A stretch of DNA of 64,000 nt. Source: Ilex aquifolium (taxonomy: Eukaryota > Streptophyta > Magnoliopsida > Aquifoliales > Aquifoliaceae). Of this stretch, positions 45,074-56,380 are shown piece after piece (positions within the stretch are counted from its first letter, which is position 1; each line of letters opens with the position of its first letter). Made by a program: the position numbers and the translations under genes. Below the pieces are notes generated by a model. The model was given only the letters and a program-made list of their open reading frames with translations, had not been told where the DNA came from and searched no databases. The stretch spans positions 22,175,744 through 22,239,743 of the forward strand of contig OX637393.1 of the NCBI GenBank assembly GCA_951799425.1, in the 5' to 3' direction.

Positions 45074-45465
45074 CATAGGTTTTTGATTTAAAATTGTGTG
45101 TTTGGCCCTTTTTAATTGTGTATAGTGTAGTGGAGAATTTTTTTTGATTTTTGATTCAACGTTCGAACGCCAGGTGACGTTCTAACGTCAACCGCTTACA
45201 GTACCCAGCCTCTGATGAAGCTTCTGATGAAACTTCAAAGTACTGGGAGCTCAGTCCGTTCGAACGCCAATAGACCGTTCGAACGAGATTAACGTTCGAA
45301 CGCCAATAGAACGTTCGAACGAAGAGAACCTACAGTACTTTGACCTCTGATGAAACTCAAAAGTACTGAGAGCTCCTCACATTCGAACGCCAAACCACGT
45401 TCGAACGATCTGCTTAAAATCCTTCTACACACGTTCGAACGTTATCAACGTTCGAACGTCACGAC
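44898..45465. repeat. CGTTCGAACG palindrome pairs
   Basis: About 14 exact or near copies, nearly all in pairs 18-19 bp centre to centre: for example CGTTCGAACGCCAACTCACG at 44900, then pairs near 45160, 45258, 45291, 45383 and 45430-45460. The first pair and the single site near 45000 belong to the truncated LTR-A; the rest lie in the adjoining segment just before a TATA box. Confidence 0.88.
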
Positions 45466-45470
45466 TCAGG

Positions 45471-45480
45471 CTATAAAAGC
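45471..45480 (+). promoter_or_regulatory. TATA box upstream of second env-position ORF
   Basis: CTATAAAAGC stands about 12 bp after the last CGTTCGAACG word and 204 bp before the ATG at 45684. An A/C-rich stretch like a 5' UTR lies between them. Confidence 0.65.
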
Positions 45481-45683
45481 CTGGCTCATCTTCTTCATTT
45501 CAAAACCCTTGAAAACCCGAAAAACCCTTGGTGACTCTTCACTACCCAGACCCCAAAACACCTACCATTCTCCATTTTTACTTAAAATCAACCCTCCCAA
45601 GACCATTCCCATATCAAAAACCTCCATTTTCACAAAGAAATTCAAGATTTCAAAGCTTTCAAAACTCAAAAACCGAAACCACC

Positions 45684-46664
45684 ATGCCAAGAGTCAAGCT
45701 TCCTGCCAGGCGCAACCCAAACACCCAGGAGCCCAACTTCGTCGAGGAGGTGGTGGAAGTGCGAGAAGGAATGCCACCACTCACACAAAGATACGACAAA
45801 ACTCGGTTTCCCACAGCTCTAAAAACTGATAGGTATGAAAATTTCTACCAAAACAAAGCCATTGTTTGTGAAATAGATGTGATTTTGGCTGATTTTGTGG
45901 AGTTGGGGATCTTTGTGGAGATGGAGAGGAGGGGGTGGTTGTTTTATTTGAGGAACGGCGGGGAGGCCGTGGTCGACTTGGTGCGGGAGTTTTACTCCAA
46001 CGCCGAGATCATCGACGGGAAAATTCGAACATATGTAAGGGGAGTCCATATGGACGTTGATAAAGATTACATTTGGGGGGTAAGGCAAGAGGTGCCTCGG
46101 GTACCAAGTCCCGCCTATCCCTCAAGAAAGAACGTGGCAATGAATGAAGTGGGGAAGGAACCGACTGGAGTACCTAATTTTTCTTAGACTGGGAAGAAAT
46201 TTTTTAGAAAAGGGGAGCTAACTAACAAATACAAAATGTTAAACTTGATTGCGGTGTCAAACTTTGCCCCAATTGAAAGGAAAAATGAAATTCTGCCCGA
46301 CATGGCCCAACTTTTGTATGCTATTGGAAAAGGGCAAAGTATTGACCTCCCCTCCCTAGTTTTGACTGAGATGAAGAAAGGGTGTGACGTGAAGCAGAAT
46401 TCACTTCCCTTCGGCACCTTAGTGAATGAGATATGCAAAGACCATGGGGTTAGGGTGAAGCCGGAGATGGAAATTCAAAAGCCAATGGGGCTACTGAACA
46501 AGGCTTCCTTCCGGAGAAGCCAAAGTCATAGTGGCGGCCCAGTGGCAATACAAGAAGAGCCCCCTACCCACGGAGTGGATGAGGTGCAAGATGGGCTTGA
46601 TGAGATGGAGGAGAGAGAGATGGAGAGAGAGAGAGAGAGATTAGCCACAAGAGGCAGGGCCTAG
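45684..46664 (+). pseudogene. Second env-position ORF, one internal stop
   Basis: The ATG sits in a good context (CCACCATGCC). The frame reads MPRVKLPARRNPNTQEPN, TRFPTALKTDRYENFYQNKAIVCE, VELGIFVEMERRGWLFYL, AVVDLVREFYSNAEI, KIRTYVRGVHMDVDKDYIWGVRQEVP, then a TAG at 46185-46187. The same frame continues GKKFFRKGELTNKYKML, ERKNEILPDMAQLLYAIGKGQSIDLPSLV, NSLPFGTLVNEICKDHGV and the tail RRSQSHSGGPVAIQEEPP and MEEREMERERER. It shares the fold pattern of 43324-44652 but is a different subfamily. A length change in the GA run (about 46610-46640) shifts the last part relative to the copy at 30435. Apart from one stop and this shift it is well preserved. Confidence 0.75.
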
Positions 46665-47058
46665 CACCAGCTCCCGACGTTCTTTACGAGACATCATGCT
46701 TAGCATTGAAGCTAAGTAGGATGAGATTATGAGTCTTCTGAGGGGTGGACCTGGTGGAGATGGTAGGCATGGAGGAGAGTGAGAGAGAGGGATCCCTGTT
46801 CTTGTTCTTGTTTTTATTTAAGTGCTTCTTTTTATGAATTTCTTCTTTGATAGTTGTAAATTTTTTCGTGATTGTGGATGAATTGAATCGTTGATATTAA
46901 TGTTAAACGATGATATTTTGAGAAATAAATGGTTCCATTTATCACTTTTATTTGTTTTAATGCATATGTAGATTTAGCTTAAAATTAAAATATGATGGAA
47001 CGAATGTGGATGTTAAGAATGCTTGTTAGAGTAACTACGCACATGATCGGTTTGACAC
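46665..47058 (+). other. Athila-type 3' UTR fragment
   Basis: In reverse this matches 30062-30430 of the deletion derivative. The match stops at CGGTTTGACAC (47058), exactly where the Tat-type LTR begins, so this was that element's insertion site; GACAC would be one TSD copy. Confidence 0.7.
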
Positions 47059-47776
47059 TGATGGTGTTAATCTACCGAAGATGAGCAAAGGGTATGGATG
47101 TGCATGAAATCAAGTGTGGTGTCTGAGCTACAAGGCTCATGCAAAAATGCTGGTAGATGCTTAGGAAAATTGAGGAAAGGGAAATGAACACTGACATTAC
47201 AGTGGTTCACCGGCCTGGGAGCTCGGCTAGTCCACTCTTCAATGGAGACTCTTGATCCTTTTTTTCTTATTGATTGCGTTGGGTGTGTTACAACGTAGTG
47301 TGGAGAAAACTAGGGTTCTTCTTGGCTCTATTGCCTATATCCCCCCATGATGGAAGCTTACCCTACTCTTATAGCCTCTTGCTTACCTCTAACTCGATTT
47401 TTTCTTCCTATAATGAAGGGATCTTTCCCCCTTTCTCTCCCCAATCCCGGAGTTACCTAAACTCCATATGGCTGGCTTAATGGACTGTACCCCGAGATCT
47501 TTTCCTTCTACCATGGGATCCTCCTTAATCTTTGGAGAGGATCTTGGTTGGTTAAGGGTTTTATGCCTTGATTCCAGCTTAGCTATTACTTCGGAGGTGT
47601 TCGTTATAATCTTGTTGTCTCCTCACCTCTTCCCCTATTATCTTGCTTGGAGGAGCTCTAACACTGGCTGGACGAGCTCTGACTATGGCTTGGATGAGCT
47701 CTGCTTATCTTACCTGACCTCCCGAGCTGGGCTCATTTTCTGAGCTCGTGCTTAGGGTTTATTTTAGGTATCATCA
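47059..47776 (-). repeat. 3' LTR of the Tat-type element
   Basis: The 718-bp LTR has plus-strand ends TGATGGTGTTAATC and TAGGTATCATCA. It is bounded on the right by a strong PPT complement and on the left by Athila 3' UTR. It includes several GAGCTC/GAGCTCG words. Confidence 0.75.
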
Positions 47777-47797
47777 GTTGCCCCCCAGCCCCTGCCT
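47777..47797 (-). promoter_or_regulatory. Polypurine tract of the Tat-type element
   Basis: The plus strand GTTGCCCCCCAGCCCCTGCC is the complement of a G-rich tract directly before the LTR start TGATGATACC. Confidence 0.8.
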
Positions 47798-48410
47798 TAA
47801 GCGAGCTTGGGCAAGGGCTGAGCTGTTTTTAAACCGAGCTAGATCTGCGTGTGGCTGACCCTGACTTTCATGTGACTGAAGCCCTTTGACGGTTTGTATC
47901 AATCATGGCTTTCCTCGATTCCCGCACACGTTCCAGCCCACGTCTCTCAAGCCTTAAATACCCAAACGGCTATCTGAACTGCCTTTTCCCACTGTTCAAC
48001 TTCCTTCCTTTCGGTTTCCAATTTTCCAGCTTGAAGTTTTCTGATTCTCGCCCAAAATCAAGTCTTTGCGTTCGACTTGAGGATCTGCGGTGCTTTTTTC
48101 CCTCAATTTTGTTCTGGATTATTGCTTGTTTCTCTTTCCTAGCTAGGTATGCTTTCCCTGTTCCCTTTTCAACTTTTCTCGTTCTGGATTCTTTGAGTTC
48201 GAGGTGGTTGTTGTGTTTCTGGGCCCATAGGTTCTACTTCTGGTCCCGTGACTGTTGCTTATCTCCTCTTCCCCATTTTGTGGATTGGAGTTCTATTGTG
48301 CACATACTCGCTGTTGGAAGCTATTGTGCTGACCCTAGGGTTTTTAGAGAGTGTTTGACTGGTGTTCCTCCTCTTTATCGTTCCTTTGATCTTCCTTTTT
48401 CCTGCCCAAA

Positions 48411-50956
48411 CATGCATGCCTCTTCTAGAGCTACTTGCTCCTCTGCTTCTCCCCTAGAAGGTAGGTCTGCCGAGGAAGAGACCGAATTAGGGGAAGTGGG
48501 TGATGAAATCGATAATTTCCCTAGTGTTGATGCTGTTGAGTCCGGAGTCGATACCGAGGAGCTTCCCTCATCGTCTTCTCCTATGCCCCCCAAACCTGAC
48601 AAAGGCAAAGGCAAAGTCAGTGGGGTTGGGGTTTCTGGTGGTACATCATACCTAGGAGCTGCCTTAGATCATGCCGAGCTTGTGGGCCCTAGCAAGGTCC
48701 ACCCTTCTTTTATGAAGATTTTCACTGCCCGCTATGGGTTTCCTGCTGGTGTCCAGCCCTGGTGTCCAGACAGCTCCACCCTTTACATTCCCAAAGTTCA
48801 TAAGAGGGTCTGCTTCTTTGAGGTCGCATTCGAGAATGACCTTCACTTTCCTCTGCACCCCTTCATCAAGAACGTTCTGCAATATTTCAATGTTTGTCCC
48901 TCTCAGCTTTCCCCTACTTCTGGGGGGTTCTGGTGGGTCTTCTGGTCTTCTTCAAGGACCACAAGCTCGGGGTTCCCAGCATTTCCCTGCTTTTGGATTT
49001 TTTCAACGTCAAGCTGACCTCCTCTGAGGGCTTCTTGTATATCTCCAAGCGAACCAACGCTAGGCAGATCATCTCTCATATTTCATCCTCCCACAAGCAC
49101 TGGGAAGAACATTTCTTCTTCGTTGGGGGTACCAATTGGGAATACAATCCTGCTGATAGAACGGATACTCTTGGTATCCCTAAGGCCTGGACTGTTCCAG
49201 AGAACTTGCGTGAGTCCTTGCTCGAGTTGACTGAGTTTTGTTTTGAGAATCATAAGTTTCTGACTCTGCTCTGCTTGCATTGTGTCTAGGTACCCGACCT
49301 GAGCTCAGTGCTCCTATTTATGTTGTCAGGCCTGAAGAAGTAGGAGGTAATTCCTTTTTCTAATAAGTTGTGCTGCCTCCCTTCCTATTTCCTCATATAT
49401 ACGTAATTTTGGCTTAGGCCTTCCAGGTTCTTCCGCAATGAAGCCTACCTCTGAGGAACTCTAGGCCAAGATCGACCACTTATCGAGAAGTGGGAAAAGT
49501 GGCAAACGGAAAGCTGTGGTCGGTTATGGAAGTAGCCCTGTTACTCGGGCTAAGGTTCAAAAATTGGGGGTGCCCTCTTCTTTTCCAACCTCGACCTCAT
49601 CAAAGCAAGTTCAAACGTTGAACACCCCACCAGCTGTTGAGGCCCGCCTGCCATCAGGGGTCCAACCCATTTCTAGTCGAACTAATGAGCCAGGCGAAGC
49701 TTCTCCTTCCTCGACTGAGGTCAGGGAAGCTTTGAGGTTGGTTCCTGACCTTCAACCTGGTAATTTCACCTATAGCCCTACAGGGAAGATTATTGAATCT
49801 TTTCCGAAGGAAACTGGGTGTGATGAAGCAAAGCGTCCCAAGGTGGAGGAGAGTGAGGATTCCTTTTTTGAGAACAGTGATCTTGCTGCTGGGGTCATTT
49901 CTTCTGTCCTCACTGATTTTGACGTTCAGAAGGCTTCCTCCATGCCTCTCGAGGAGACCATCAGCTCAGCTCTTCAGGGAACAGCTATTGTAAGCTCTAG
50001 CACCCTTATACATCCATTTTTCTTTTATGATGTAACCTTAAGCTTATTATTTTTTTTGTCCTTAGCTGGCTCTCCATGTAAAAGGCTTGGTGAATAGGAT
50101 CCATTCCTCTGAGAGCTCTGTCAAAGCTTTAAAAGCATACGAGTTTAAGGTTGCTGAGCTCACTTTTGACAATGACGACCTCCGAGCTCAAGTGATAAGC
50201 TTCAAGGAGGAGTTGGAGAGACAGACTTCTTCCCTTCAGGGCTTACAAAAGTCCAAAGATGCTGCTGACGAAAGAGAAAAGAAAGCCAAGGATGAGCTGA
50301 GAAAAGCCAGGGAAGAGCTGAAGCTTAAGTCTGAGGCTTGGGCTAAAGCCAGTCAAGAAGCTTTTGAAGCCCAGAGCTCTTTGCAGAGTGTAAAGGAGGA
50401 TTATCTAGCTGTGACTGAGGCAAATGCAGTACTCTGCACCGAGCTCGAGGCACAGAAGACCCTTGTCCAGGAGAAGGATGACGTGATTGCTGAGTTGAGG
50501 GATGACGTTACCACTCAGTGGGCCACTGGATGGCTTACCTTCAAACACCGAGCTACCAAGACTTATCCAGACCTCGACTTCAACTTCGCTATTCCTACCG
50601 AGGAAGAGCTGGAGGAGACTGATACAGATGGCGAGGGGAACAGCTTGGCTCCTCCAGATGCTACCCCAGGGGGTGTTGAGATGTCCATCCCTCCTGCTGA
50701 GACCTCTGGAGCTCTTTCTACTGGGACGGGCTCTGTTGCTGCAACTCCCGAGCTCCCAACTATAACTCCTACTGCTTCTGCCACTACATCGTTCTCAGCT
50801 GACCTTGTGACTGAGGCCCTTGCTCAAAATTCAGAATCAATGGGAGTAGAGACCCGTGTGGCTGATAACTCTGGAAGCTCTTCCCTTTTGCCTGCTGTTG
50901 AAGGCTCATCTGCCGAGCTGCAGAATCCTTCAATTACGCATTCCCTAGATACTTAG
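48411..50956 (+). pseudogene. Opposite-strand ORF 1 of the Tat-type element, 3 exons
   Basis: Exons about 48411-49346, 49427-49989 and 50066-50956 join through GT-AG introns. Exon 1: acidic/Ser linker, PPKPDKGKGKVSG, then the putative gypsy type transposon domain (Transposase_28 type): MKIFTARYGFPAGVQ, LHFPLHPFIKNVLQYFNVCPSQLSP, a frameshift near 48920, VLVGLLVFFKDHKLGVPSI, HWEEHFFFVGG, another frame change near 49265, ending PIYVVRPEEVGG. Exon 2 starts SSAMKPTSEEL followed by TAG (about 49462) and continues VTRAKVQKLG. Exon 3 has a long coiled coil (KAYEFKVAELTFDNDDLRAQ through about residue 140) and a Ser/Thr/Pro tail. Known members are called aORFs; their function is unknown. Splice sites are intact, the reading frame is not. 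Confidence 0.75.
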
Positions 50957-51635
50957 GGATTTCCTTATGTGACTCTTATTTCACCTTTCCTGTACCTTGA
51001 ACTTGTTCTCTAAAATACGAACACAAACTTTGAAAGAAACTTTCTGAATTTTTGTTTTGAATTGTGATGTGTTGCGATGTGATTTCTGGCTTTGAAACAT
51101 AGTTATGTTTTCCTTTGTTTTATGTTCCTCTTGCCCCCATTGCTTCGAGAAGTACTTCAGTCATTCTTAAAGCAAAATTAAGGACTTTATGAGCCGCCGG
51201 GTTCTAAGGAACTTATCAGGAACTCGTCATCCTGATGTGGGCATGGTTCTTGGAACTGGAGGTCTAAAAAACTTGCTATGGAGATGCCAGGCTGCCAACC
51301 GAGCTGAGCTCAACTCAAAGAAGTATGAGGAAAATTATGTTTAAGTGGGGTCAGGCTTATTTCCGATTGTATTGAATGTATTGGGAGGGGTTACCTTGTG
51401 CTGAATCATCTTCCCGCATTTACCCAACTGTTTTCCAAAACCGTAACTACCTTTATTAATTAGGAAACCAAAAGGACCGCCGACTCTGCCTTCCGTGTGG
51501 TTCTTGGTTTCCTAAAAGCTTACGATTTTCCTCAAGGCTCCTGATATCTCCTTTGTTTCTTTCTTTTTTGCCAAAATATTTCTGAGTCTCTTCTTGAATC
51601 TTCGTGGTTACTTTCTGCTTTCACCGTAATCCTTG

Positions 51636-52735
51636 ATGGCTGCCTCCGTTTCCTCTCTGTTCAAGGAACGCACTTCTTTCAGAATCGATTGGAAGTGGCA
51701 TTGTCGCTACTTGTCTCCTTCAACACTAGAGTCTTTTGATTTGGTAGCCATCAAAAAATGATTCTTCCCTGATCTTGATTTGCCTCTGCGAGTTCCTACC
51801 CCTGACGAGCCTTGCAACTATCTTTCTCGAGGGGAAGTTTGTTTTTTTGAGGGTGCAATGGACATGGGACTTCGCCTTCCCATTCATCCTTCTATTGGGC
51901 GAGTTCTTGCCCATTATGGTCTATGCCCCTTTCACCTTTCCCCTCGAGGATGGGCTACTATGGTCAGTTTTTTCCTCTTTTGGTGCCTGTATGGCAATGG
52001 TCAATTCCCTTTTGTTGCCGAGTTCCTTTACTTCTTCGAGATCGAGGAAGACGATGTTCCCTGCTTCAGTTTTTTTCGTTGGAGGCATTTTGATTTACCT
52101 CTTTTGGTTTTAGACCTTCCTTCCAATCCTGAAGGGTGGTCTCAGCGCTTCTTTTTTGATTATGGAAAATCTTGGCGGTCTCCTGAGTTGCGCTGTCCTA
52201 ATACTAGGATTCCAAGGTCCTGGAAGAGCTTTTCTCGCATTGGTATGCTCAAGCTGTGATCTCTTGAACTTTTTCCATGAAGATTTATTCTTATTATATT
52301 CTTGTTGTGCAGGTCCTCCTGATCTGGATTTGCCAGAGATGATGAACATTGATGAGCTGTTGCTCGTAGAGCCTAAGACTTTCTCGGAGTTGATGACGAG
52401 TGAGAACCTTTATCTACTTGGGGCTGAGGCTACTGAATACGAGTTTTCCTCCATTCCAGATTCTCCTTGGACCTCTCCCTCTAAGTCTGACGAGAAGGAC
52501 ATAGGTGAGGAAGAAGACTCTGATGAGGAGGATACTGGCGCGACCTCAAAGAGGCGTAAGAAGGATGGCTCCTTCTCACCTAACTCTCTTGCCACTATTT
52601 TTCTTACCCCAGCAGGTTAGAAGCTTCTCGACTCGCTCTACAAGGCTGAACAAGAAAGGGATGAGCTGAAGGAGTAGAATGCGCGCCTGAAGGAGGAAGT
52701 TGCCGAGCTGAAGTCACATCTTAAGAAGAATTAGG
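51636..52735 (+). pseudogene. Opposite-strand ORF 2 of the Tat-type element
   Basis: The ATG at 51636 reads MAASVSSLFKERTSFRIDWKW to a TGA (51759-51761). The same frame continues PLRVPTPDEPCNYLSRGEVCFFEGAMDMGLRLPIHPSIGRVLAHYGLCPFHLSP, which repeats the pattern of ORF 1, and GWSQRFFFDYGKSW. A GT-AG intron 52243-52312 joins in phase (ATT G|GT CCT) to PPDLDLPEMMNIDELLLVEPKTF, an acidic EEEDSDEEDTGATSKRRKK stretch and a short coiled coil (YKAEQERDELKE, NARLKEEVAELKSHLKKN). TAG stops near 52618 and 52676 interrupt the end. It is shorter than ORF 1 and looks like a diverged paralogue. Confidence 0.65.
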
Positions 52736-52925
52736 AGTTCTACCTCCTTGTATTCCCTTCCCCCTCGTTTCACTTTTACATCTTTTTGAACACTTGTATT
52801 CGTGAATCCTTGAATATCAGATCTTTCTTTTTGAACGTGTATGTGCATATATGAGCTGATGAACTGGTTTTTCCTCTCTATGAGCTGACGAGCTCATCTC
52901 TTATCAGATGAGCTAAGGAGCTCAT

Positions 52926-53430
52926 TCTGGATTCTATAAGCTTTAGAAGCTTATCGTTTCTTTATGAGCTGAGGGGCTCATCTTGAATTTTATAAGCTTA
53001 GAAGCTTATCGTTTCTTTATGAGCTGAGGAGCTCATCTTGAATTTTATAAGTTTAGAAACTTATCGTTTGCCTATGAGCTGAGGAGCTCATCTTGAATTT
53101 TATAAGCTTAGAAGCTTATCGTTTGTTTATGAGCTGAGGTGCTCATCTTGAATTTTATAAGCTTAGAAGCTTATCGTTTGTTTATGAGCCGAGGAGCTCA
53201 TCTGGAGCTGTAGAGCTCGTTCTGTACTTCATGAGCTGAGGAGCCCATCGCTCTTCTCTTTTTGTTGTTTTTTTTTTTTTTTTAAATACATAAGCTAAAG
53301 AGCTTATCCTGAGCTGTATAACTCATTTAGTTCTTTATAAGCTGAATAGCTTATCTTGAGCTGTAGAACTCATCTCGTTCTTTATAAATTGAATAGCTTA
53401 TCTTGAGCAGTAGAGCTCGTTCCATATATA
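52926..53430. repeat. 55-bp tandem repeat with paired hairpins
   Basis: Five units of exactly 55 bp (CATCTTG at 52979, 53034, 53089 and 53144 marks the phase) each contain two inverted repeats: ATGAGCTGAGGAGCTCAT and TATAAGCTTAGAAGCTTAT. A third block of degenerate GAGCTGTAGAGCTC / TAAGCTGAATAGCTTA forms continues to 53430. The array lies between opposite-strand ORF 2 and the end of integrase. Confidence 0.85.
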
Positions 53431-53524
53431 TACTTGTTTATTTATTTATTTTTTTAGAAACCATATGAGGATGAATCAAAATCTTGCTTATTCTTATTGA
53501 GAATGACACCATTACAAGGAAAAC

Positions 53525-54565
53525 TTACTGAAAGAACTTCTTAAGATGCTCGACATTCCAAGAGTGAGGTAGGACCTTTCCTTCTTCTGTTTGTAACTCA
53601 TAGTTCCCAGGCCTAACAATTTTCGAAATGACGTAGGGGCCTTCCCAATTTGGCCCCAGCTTCCCATGTGTGGGATCCTTTCTTGCAAGCAAAAGCCTCC
53701 TAAGCACCAAATCTCCAACCTTGAAACTTCTGTGTCTTACCTTCCTGTCGTAATATCTTGCGGTTTTTCTCTGATAATTCTGAATGCGCTGCAGAGCTCT
53801 CTCTCTTCTTTCGTCTAAGAGGTCGAGGTTCAGCAGGAGGGATTCATCATTATGCTTTGGATCCGCGAGCTCGGTTCTAGGGGATGGTATCCCTATCTCT
53901 ACAGGCGACACTGCTTCAGTTCCAAAAGCCAAAGCAAACGGTGTTTCCTGAGTTGCTGTCCTAGGGGTTGTTCTGTATGCCCACAACACTTCTGGGATAT
54001 ACTCAACCCATTTTCCCTTCAAAGACTCAAGCTTGGTCTTCAAGGCTGCTTTAATTGTCCTGATTGTCACCTCTGCTTGCCCATTTGATTGTGGATGGGC
54101 TGGGGCCGAAAAATAATTCTTTATCCCCAGCTCTGCACAGAACTTCTTGAACTTCGGGTTGTCAAATTGTTTCCCATTATCAGAGACGATTGCTCTAGGT
54201 ACCCCAAATCTACAAACTATAGACTTCTAAGTGAAATTCTGAACCTTTTGCTCCGTGATTGTGGCCAGAGGCTCCACCTCAGCCCATTTAGTGAAATAGT
54301 CTACTCTAATTATGGTGAATTTACACTGCCCTATGCTGGTGGGGAGAGGACCAAGGATATTTAATCCCCATTGCTGAAAGGGCCAAGGGCTTACCACCGA
54401 GGTTAGGAATTCTGGTGGGCAGTGAGAGATGTTGGCGTGTATCTGACACGCCTTACACTTCTTAACCAGGTCGATGGCATCCTTCAGCATGGCGGGCCAG
54501 TAATATCCCTGCCTCAAGGCTTTTCTCTCCAGTGTTCGAGCTCCGATATGGTTATCGCAAATTCC
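53525..54565 (-). pseudogene. Tat-type integrase remnant
   Basis: The minus strand reads a TAA at 54563, then CDNHIGARTL, LRQGYYWPAMLKDAIDLVKKCKACQIHA (zinc part), PWPFQQWGLNILGPLP, where the first catalytic Asp of the DDE core is Asn (AAT at about 54373-54375), IIRVDYFTKWAEVEPL, a TAG near 54224, then RFGVPRAIVSDNGKQFDN (second D), HPQSNGQAEVTIRTIK (E), LWAYRTTPRTATQETPFALAFGTEAV and the C-terminal VGDLVLRRLLLARKDPTHGKLGPNWEGPYVI. The stops and D-to-N change rule out activity. Confidence 0.88.
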
Positions 54566-56380
54566 TTAATGAATCTCCCTAAGAATGTAATCGGCATCCT
54601 CATCTCCTACACATCTGAGGAGAGGCATCGAGTATCCTCGCTTGTATAAGTTTCCTTGTACAATAGAAAATCTGGCTGACCTCACCCTTATCTTTGCAGC
54701 CTCCTTGGGGTCTGCTGGCAAAGTTTCGTTCTGAAGATATTCCCTAATTGAGTCCATCCAAACAGGTGGGGAAAGGAGTGGGAAAACTTCCTCCTTATCA
54801 ACCCCTACTGATGGCTCTGCCAACTGCTCCACTAGTATCAACCTATCTAAATTCTCCTGTGAAGCAGTTGCTAGCCTTGCCAGCACATCTGCTCGAGCGT
54901 TCTCTGATCTGGGGACATGTATAACCTTGACTTGCACAAATTTCCTGATCAACTCATGTACCTTTCTGAGATAAAGGATCATTTTCTTGCCCTTGGCCTC
55001 ATAGGATCCCTCTATCTGCTTCACCACGAGCAGAGAGTCACTGCAGATCTCCAGCTGTTCTGCTTCCACCGAGTGAGCAAGGTTCAAACCTGCTATGACA
55101 GCCTCATATTCTGCCTCGTTGTTCGAGGCCTTAAACCCAAACCTTAATGCATATTCAACATCTATTTCATCAGGGGAGGTCAAAATTAAGCCAGCTCCGC
55201 TACCCTGGGCGTTGGCAGCTCCATCTACAGAGAGTTTCCACGTGGGGAGGTAAGGTACCAGTTGTGTGGCCCCCGTGGGTGTTCCCGCTTTGAATTCTGC
55301 AATGAAGTCAGCCAGCACTTGTCCTTTAATGGATGTTCTCGGTTTATACCTGATATCGAACTCGCTGAGCTCAATGGCCCACTTAACCAGCCTACCCGAA
55401 GTCTCTGATTTACTTAATACTTGCTTCATTGGTTGATCTGTTGGGATCTCAATTGTGTGGGCTTGGAAATATGGCCTGAGCCTCCTGGCGGTCGTGACTA
55501 AGGCTAAAACGAGCTTCTCCATCTTTGGATATCTCTCCTCTGCCCCCCTCAGAGCTCTGCTACAGTAATATACTGGTTGTTGAGCTCTGTCGCGATCCCT
55601 CACTAGCGCTGCGCTTGTTGAGAAATCTGACACAACTAGATAGAGAGTAAGGACCTCACCTTCCACCGGGCTCACCAAAGTAGGTGGGGAGCTCAGATAA
55701 TCCTTCAGTGCTCTGAACGCTTCATCACACTGGGCATCCCACTGGAAGGCCTTCTTTAATACGTGAAAGAAAGGTTGACACTTGTCGCTTGATCTGGACA
55801 CAAAGCGGCTTAAGGCAGCTATTCTTCCTGTTAGACGCTGCACATCCCTTGTATTGGACGGAGGTTGCATATCCAGTACAGCCTTCACTTTCTCTGGGTT
55901 TGCCTCTATTCCTTTGCTATTAACTATGAAGCCCAGAAACTTTCCAGCAGAGACTCCAAAGGCACACTTGGCGGGATTGAGCTTCATTTTGTATTCTTTT
56001 AAGACCTGGAAAGATTCCGCCAAATGTTTGATATGGAGCTCTGCTTTCAACGTTTTGACCAACATGTCATCAATGTATACTTCCATGGTCGTTCTGATCT
56101 GCTTTTGGAACATTTTATTCACCAAGCGTTGATAAGTGGCTCCAGCATTCTTCAAACCGAAGGGCATAACCTGGTAGCAGTACGTCCCCTGCTCGGTTAT
56201 GAAGGAGGTCTTCTCCTGGTCATTGGGGTCCATTCTAATCTGATTATATATGGAGAAAACGTCCATGAAGCTGAGGAGCTCGTGACCAGCGGTGGCATCC
56301 ACAATCAAGTCTATTCGAGGTAAGGGGAAACTGTCCTTGGGGCAGGCCCTGTTGAGGTCAGTGAAGTCAATGCAGAGGCG
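54566..56380 (-). pseudogene. Tat-type RT with two RNase H domains
   Basis: A TGA at 56378-56380 breaks the link to the upstream frame at the conserved NGK-W site. From 56308: DATAGHELLSFMDVFSIYNQI, EKTSFITEQGTYCYQVMPFGLKNAGATYQ, the intact catalytic MEVYIDDMLVKT, KCAFGVSAGKFLGFIV. Then the degenerate gypsy-type RNase H (LYLVVSDFSTSAALVRD, YYCSRALRGAEERYPKMEKLVLALV, LADFIAEF), then a second, archaeal/plant-like RNase H with its four acidic positions visible: KLSVDGAANAQGSGAG, NNEAEYEAVIAGL, ICSDSLLVVKQIEG and SENARADVLARLA. The 580-codon frame itself is uninterrupted. The dual RNase H layout is established for Tat elements. Confidence 0.92.

Noticed and set aside
47905-48410. Upstream part of the long plus ORF (Phe/Ser-rich)
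   Set aside because: Composition is C/T-rich like an untranslated leader, and recognisable protein sequence begins only after the Met at 48411; therefore not included in opposite-strand ORF 1.
53852-55147. Several plus-strand ORFs opposite Tat integrase and RT
   Set aside because: They are shadows of the well-supported minus-strand pol frames and have no family signatures.
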